Source of the DNA: Morinoia aosen
Lineage: Eukaryota; Arthropoda; Malacostraca; Amphipoda; Talitridae
Direction of reading: 5' to 3'
Length of the DNA: 64,000 nucleotides
Assembly: GCA_030386875.1 (NCBI GenBank)
Contig: CM059570.1
Location: 33,843,422-33,907,421 of the forward strand
The notes beneath the pieces were generated by a model that worked only from the letters and a program-made list of their open reading frames with translations, was not told the origin of the DNA and ran no database searches. The position numbers were made by a program, and so were the translations under genes. Of this stretch, positions 59,734 to 64,000 are shown one piece after another. The stretch's first letter is position 1. Every line of letters starts with the position of its first letter.

Positions 59734-60541
59734 GCCAGATGGTAAGTGTTCACAGTCTATGTCAAAAAAACGAAGCTTTAAAATTTCGGCTAGAAAAATA
59801 ACCTGCAGTGTAGAATAGCGACGTTGACTGATTTACTTACACTGCCAGCTGCCCTGATACAACGGAATAAAATGCATGAAACAAATTCCGCCAACGCATG
59901 TAGTTTACACAGTAGGAGTAGGAATGGACACACCTAGCAAGCGTGCGAGTAAAAAACTGTTTACGATTTCACGGGAGATTACAGTTGAAAAACATGAATT
60001 CGCTATTATTTTGTATTGTGTTCGCTTAAACAGGGCACGACAGGAGGCAAAAAAACAGAAGGACTGACCAAGGAACTGCATTTTATTACTCTGGGGAATT
60101 ATTCAATGAGAGAAAATTAGAAAAAAATTGTGAGAATACTCAAATTTTCTCTCATTGAATAATTCTCCGCAGCAATAAAATGCAGTTCCTTAGTCAGTCC
60201 TTCAGTCCTTTGTCTCGTGTCGTACCCTGTTTAGGTGAACACATGAACACAACAAAATAATAGCGAATTCCTGTATTTCAACTGTAATCTCCCATGAAAT
60301 CACGAACAGTTTTTTACTCGCACGCTTGTTTGGTCTGTCCATTCCTACTCCTACTGTGTAAACTACATGCCTGGGGCAGAATTTATTTCGTGTAAATTAT
60401 TTCGTCGAATCAGGGCAGCTGGCAGTGTAAGTTCAACTGTCAACTTGGCTATACTACATTGGAGGTTATTTTTCTCTAAAAAATTCTAAAGCTTCGTTTT
60501 TTTTGACATAGAATGTGAACACTTAGCATTTGGCAACCCTG
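59727..60541. mobile_element. 815-bp palindromic (foldback-type) element
   Basis: The left arm 59727-60118 and the right arm 60143-60541 are reverse complements nearly end to end around a loop of about 24 bases. Matching landmarks include TAAGTGTTCACA, CAAAAAAACGAAGCTTTA, CACTGCCAGCTGCCCTGAT, GTAGTTTACACAGTAGGAGT, AAGCGTGCGAGTAAAAAACT and ATTATTCAATGAGAGAAAAT. By eye the arms differ at roughly one position in eight, plus small indels. The termini are TAGGGTTGCC at the left and GGCAACCCTG at the right. No transposase is encoded. A 63-residue frame in the left arm has a counterpart in the right arm, but the differences are mostly amino-acid changing, so I do not call it a gene. Foldback transposon, long-TIR MITE or post-insertion inverted duplication are all possible. 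Confidence 0.8.
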
Positions 60542-60551
60542 CAGGGTTGCC
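60522..60551. repeat. Perfect 20-bp palindrome at the element's right junction
   Basis: GGCAACCCTGCAGGGTTGCC spans 60532-60551, so the right terminus (GGCAACCCTG) abuts an inverted copy of itself (CAGGGTTGCC) outside the element. With the left-side pair at 59712-59741, both ends show terminus-to-terminus junctions. Confidence 0.9.
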
Positions 60552-61260
60552 ATATGAATAGCTTGAGAATTTTAACCTGGAGAAACGCGGAGGGTAGCCA
60601 GTGCGACAGACGAACTTTTGCTACCAGCTGTTCTCCAAAAACGTAGAGCGTTGAAAATGGCATTAAACGTTTTGAAATCAGGTTGATGAGAATAACATTG
60701 ATGGTCAGCATTTTTTAGCATGCTAATGGAATGATTGAGTAAAGAAAGGATATCATCAATTCAGTTAATTCAAAAACAAATTTCATCAATGGATCGTAGC
60801 GTCAACTGAAAAACGATTAATTTTTTTTCACAGCTCTAGTATATGATAATTTTAAATGACTGTTCATTTCATTTCTCGACTTTTTGAATTGTGATCTGTT
60901 AAAATTATAATGCCAGGCAACCCAACTTTGAACAATTTTTGCATTAGTTTTCAAATTTATTTAACAAATGAACCAAATACAACCCACCGTAGTTGTCGCA
61001 CCTCCGCAAGTAGGGCTTATGGTTCCCTCAGACTAAAGGTTCTTCACTGCATCTTGAAGTTTGTTTGAGAAGCGCCGATCAAGAAAATGCATTTTCTCAT
61101 TTTTTGATTCATGACTGGATCCTACACACTGAAAGCACCGAAATTCCTTGGGCTTCAGGACCTTACGAAACTTTTTGAACTTCGTAAACATTTTGAATTT
61201 AGACCAATGCAATGGAAAATCGACTCAGTAAGCACTGATTCTTTAGAAATATCGATACAT
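60552..61260. other. No supported gene
   Basis: AT-rich sequence with short frames only. Nothing recognised. Confidence 0.55.
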
Positions 61261-61600
61261 TAAGAAAAGATCCTTATGTGATTATTTTTGGTTAATGATT
61301 AAAAAAAAATTTAAAGTATAAAATAGGCCCCAGTAATGATTCAAATGAAGTTTATGAGACTAGATAAAATGTGTTGAACATTCCTTGGTAGTGCAATTAC
61401 GCGGATGTTTTAAAGACAGGATTTAAATCGTGAGAAAAGATCAAAATGTGATTATTTTCGATAAATGATTAAATAGAGAAATTTGGAATACATAATAGGC
61501 CCCAGTAATTAGTTAAATGAAGTTACTGAGATTAGTTAGAAAGTGCTCAATACTCCTAAATAGTGCGATTACGTGGATGTAGTAAAGACAGAATTAACTT
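61261..61600. repeat. Two-copy tandem duplication, 170-bp period
   Basis: TAAGAAAAGATCC at 61261 recurs as TGAGAAAAGATCA at 61431. ATGTGATTATTTT, AATAGGCCCCAGTAAT, AGTGCNATTACGNGGATGT and TAAAGACAG follow in both copies in the same order. The copies have diverged substantially, so the duplication is old. Confidence 0.85.
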
Positions 61601-64000
61601 CGTACTACTCTCAGCTCACATTATTTTGACGTTAATGAATGTTTGAAAATAGTTCATATAAAAAGCCTCATCGCAGTATTGAAGAATGTTACACTTATTT
61701 GAATATTCTAAAGGCAAATCAAGTGTAGTGTTTCTAATGATACCATGCATCATGAACATAACACGCATATTTTGTTGGCTGCTCTGCTTGGTTTGTTCGT
61801 CCCTAGCTCCCCTCTGTACACTAGATACTTCAATATATATTGAATGATATGCTTCTTAAATTTCTATTGATTTATATTGCCTCAAATTTATTTAGATGTT
61901 ATTCTAATAATAAAGTAGAGAAATAGAGTGAAAGGTTTAAAATGTCCGTTTAAAGTCAGTTTTCACGCGAGAGTTATTGACCTTGTTAAAAAAGTCGTCG
62001 CATTCGAAAACTGGGCTACAGTATAGTTTAATAATTGACTTACTATTGCTATGACAATTCTTACGCTTGGCTAAAAACACACTTAAAATTTGTGCTTCAA
62101 GTTACGAAACTTCTTAACTCAACTTGAAACTAATTCGTTTAACTTATGCAGGATTTTTAGTGACCCATGAGAGTTAATAATAAGACGATCATCGCGGAAA
62201 ATATCCAAATCGAAAAATCGCGATCTCAAAATTTTTTTATCAGTAGATGACATTTTTTAACTACTGAAAATTCACTCAAGAAATACTCCAGTTATTTATC
62301 ACCGCCTGCGCTGACACGTGCATTAAAACGATCCATCACAAAATAACATCACAAACTTTGTGCGAGCGAAGTGCATGAAACAAATGTTAGAAACTTTCAA
62401 GAACGTGTCCGATTCATTCCTTTATTTTTCAGTTAAATTAAATGAAGATCATTATATCCAGGCAATATTTATAAACACCAATGCACGCACTTCGCCATGC
62501 TCAAAACACTGTATACAAAATCGTAAATTGTAAATCGTTAATTTTGTTTTAACTTTTGCTGCTTCACATTACGCCATAAAAACTTTTATAAAACTATTAT
62601 TCTTTTCTGAAACTGATTATACTTAAAACTCAGCAGCATGCGTGCTAAAAAAATGTACTTGGAATTTTTTTTACGATATTGGACGAACATCGCTGAGGAA
62701 AACACGGACGGTAGAACAAGAACGAATTGGGAAGAAACACGAAGCAAAGAAGCAAGATCGGTGACTAGTGCGGCGCTATCGTAGCTTTGCACCAGAATAT
62801 TGGCAGACAGAGCAGAGTAATAATTAGAAGGAAGCAGCAGCAGGCAAGGAGGGTTACAGTGTTTGCGCTCACGGTGAATAATGCACACAGTCAACAGAGG
62901 GGCCGCACCCCCCTCCCATAGCCCGTCTCGCCCCTCACCTCTCCCTAGCGCACAACTCTGCGCGTTTCAGCAATAATGGGCGTTTATTGTGTAATGCGAG
63001 GTGCATCATGCACTGTGTTCCTCATGTAGACAATCTACGAGCGTATCAGCTGACACTGAGCATTTCTTGCGTCGTGAGAGGCGCTGTGTGGGGCAGTGGC
63101 ATCACCTGCCCTTTTGCGCTGAATTTGTGACCTTTATTTTAGCTAACGGCATTAATTTCCTCAGCAGCGCAACGAGTATGAATTACTTTTGGGCATGTGT
63201 TGTGTAAGGTTGTAAGGCATTCACACCGCTTTTTTTGTTTAATCTGTATCCCTGATATACGACAAACATAGCGAAACTGATGATTCATTCTTCCACTATA
63301 TAAAAACTGTAAGTGCAAGCTGTTCTCATATCTTTTACGGAAGTAAATAAATTACAGCACTAAATGTTTCTTGCAACAAAAAAATATTACTGGCATTTTT
63401 TTTCACAAGCTCATGTTTCATCCGTCGATACGCGATCTGATTTCGTTTCAGCAATTCTCCAGCAAGAAATGTAGTGTGACAGGGGCAGAGCAGACCTGTG
63501 CCTTGCTCCTCCGAATGCCGTACATTTTTAAGCTTCAGCAAAGCATTTCTTGCTGGACTCTGAGAGCTACGCCACGCACAGCATTGTCGAAAGGAGGCAA
63601 GTTTTTCAGAGCGTCTGCGTTGGTCTACTTGCTCTAATAATGAGATTTTCTTGCCTCCCTCGCTCTGCACGGATCACGCACCAATATGGGATGGCTGAAT
63701 TCGCTAATGTTTCACCGAATATTGACGAACTCTGGAGCTTTTTAGTCTGATTTATAACTCAGAGTTTCATGCAATCCTTCTCATATTTCCTGGAGTGGTT
63801 CTGGTTTCAAGAATGCGATATACGAACAGAACAATCAGCGCAGGTACGTTGTTTTAAAAGGGATGTAAAATCAGAATGCTATATTATTTTATGTAGTTTT
63901 AATACTCAGCAAATCGGGTAATAACATGTAGATTTTTTTCTCATTAAGGTAAAGTATCGGTTTTCAACTGCTTCAACCGACATTGAGTCATTTTGATGAT
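61601..64000. other. No supported gene
   Basis: AT-rich, except for a pyrimidine- and GC-rich patch at 62890-63130. Minus frames at 62586-62894 (102 residues) and 63335-63670 (111 residues) overlap plus-strand frames of similar length and show no domain, so chance is likely. The window ends without an element boundary. Confidence 0.5.

Noticed and set aside
59876-60067. 63-residue frame in the left arm of the palindrome, with a similar frame in the right arm
   Set aside because: Differences between arms are mostly amino-acid changing and the second copy is interrupted, so there is no sign of coding constraint.

Overview
This window looks like gene-poor, AT-rich insect chromosomal DNA. The best taxonomic clue is one intact mariner-family transposase whose N-terminal helix-turn-helix resembles the DUF4817 type common in insect genomes. 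Dispersed repeats, MITE-like elements and minisatellites fit the same reading. A polyneopteran insect (stick insect, cockroach or termite) is my guess from general resemblance and is not shown by the sequence. No prokaryotic gene organisation, rRNA, tRNA, CRISPR array or host exon could be supported. The transposase is the only protein-coding gene I would defend.

Layout. 1-5 kb: a 45-bp minisatellite cut by the window edge, three 121-bp tandem copies, pieces of a dispersed SINE/MITE-like family, and a 24-bp minisatellite. 5.4 kb: a 148-bp MITE-like element. 5.5-27.6 kb: mostly unannotated DNA with arrays of 126, 61, 40 and about 160 bp. 27.6-33 kb: a cluster of GC-richer minisatellites (57, 56, 40/34 and 19 bp), a 108-bp palindromic element and two short hairpins. 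34.06-35.96 kb: a tandem pair of the dispersed family, the first copy interrupted by an intact 1,490-bp mariner with 162-bp identical terminal inverted repeats (TIRs). 36.8-38.1 kb: about 1.25 kb of almost pure purine. 39.8-43.6 kb: a 77-bp array, a 25-bp array and a 29/58-bp alternating array. 51.9-52.9 kb: 19-bp and about 82-bp arrays. 56.2-56.7 kb: an inverted pair of 80-bp arms with a hammerhead-like core, read as a possible Penelope-like remnant. 59.7-60.5 kb: an 815-bp element that is almost wholly one imperfect palindrome. 61.3-61.6 kb: a 170-bp duplication.

How the parts relate. The mariner carries its own transposase and two identical ends, so it could be autonomous. It landed at TA inside an older dispersed repeat, which orders the two events. 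The other mobile elements seen here are non-coding and would depend on enzymes encoded elsewhere. The long open frames inside minisatellites are artefacts of stop-free repeat units.
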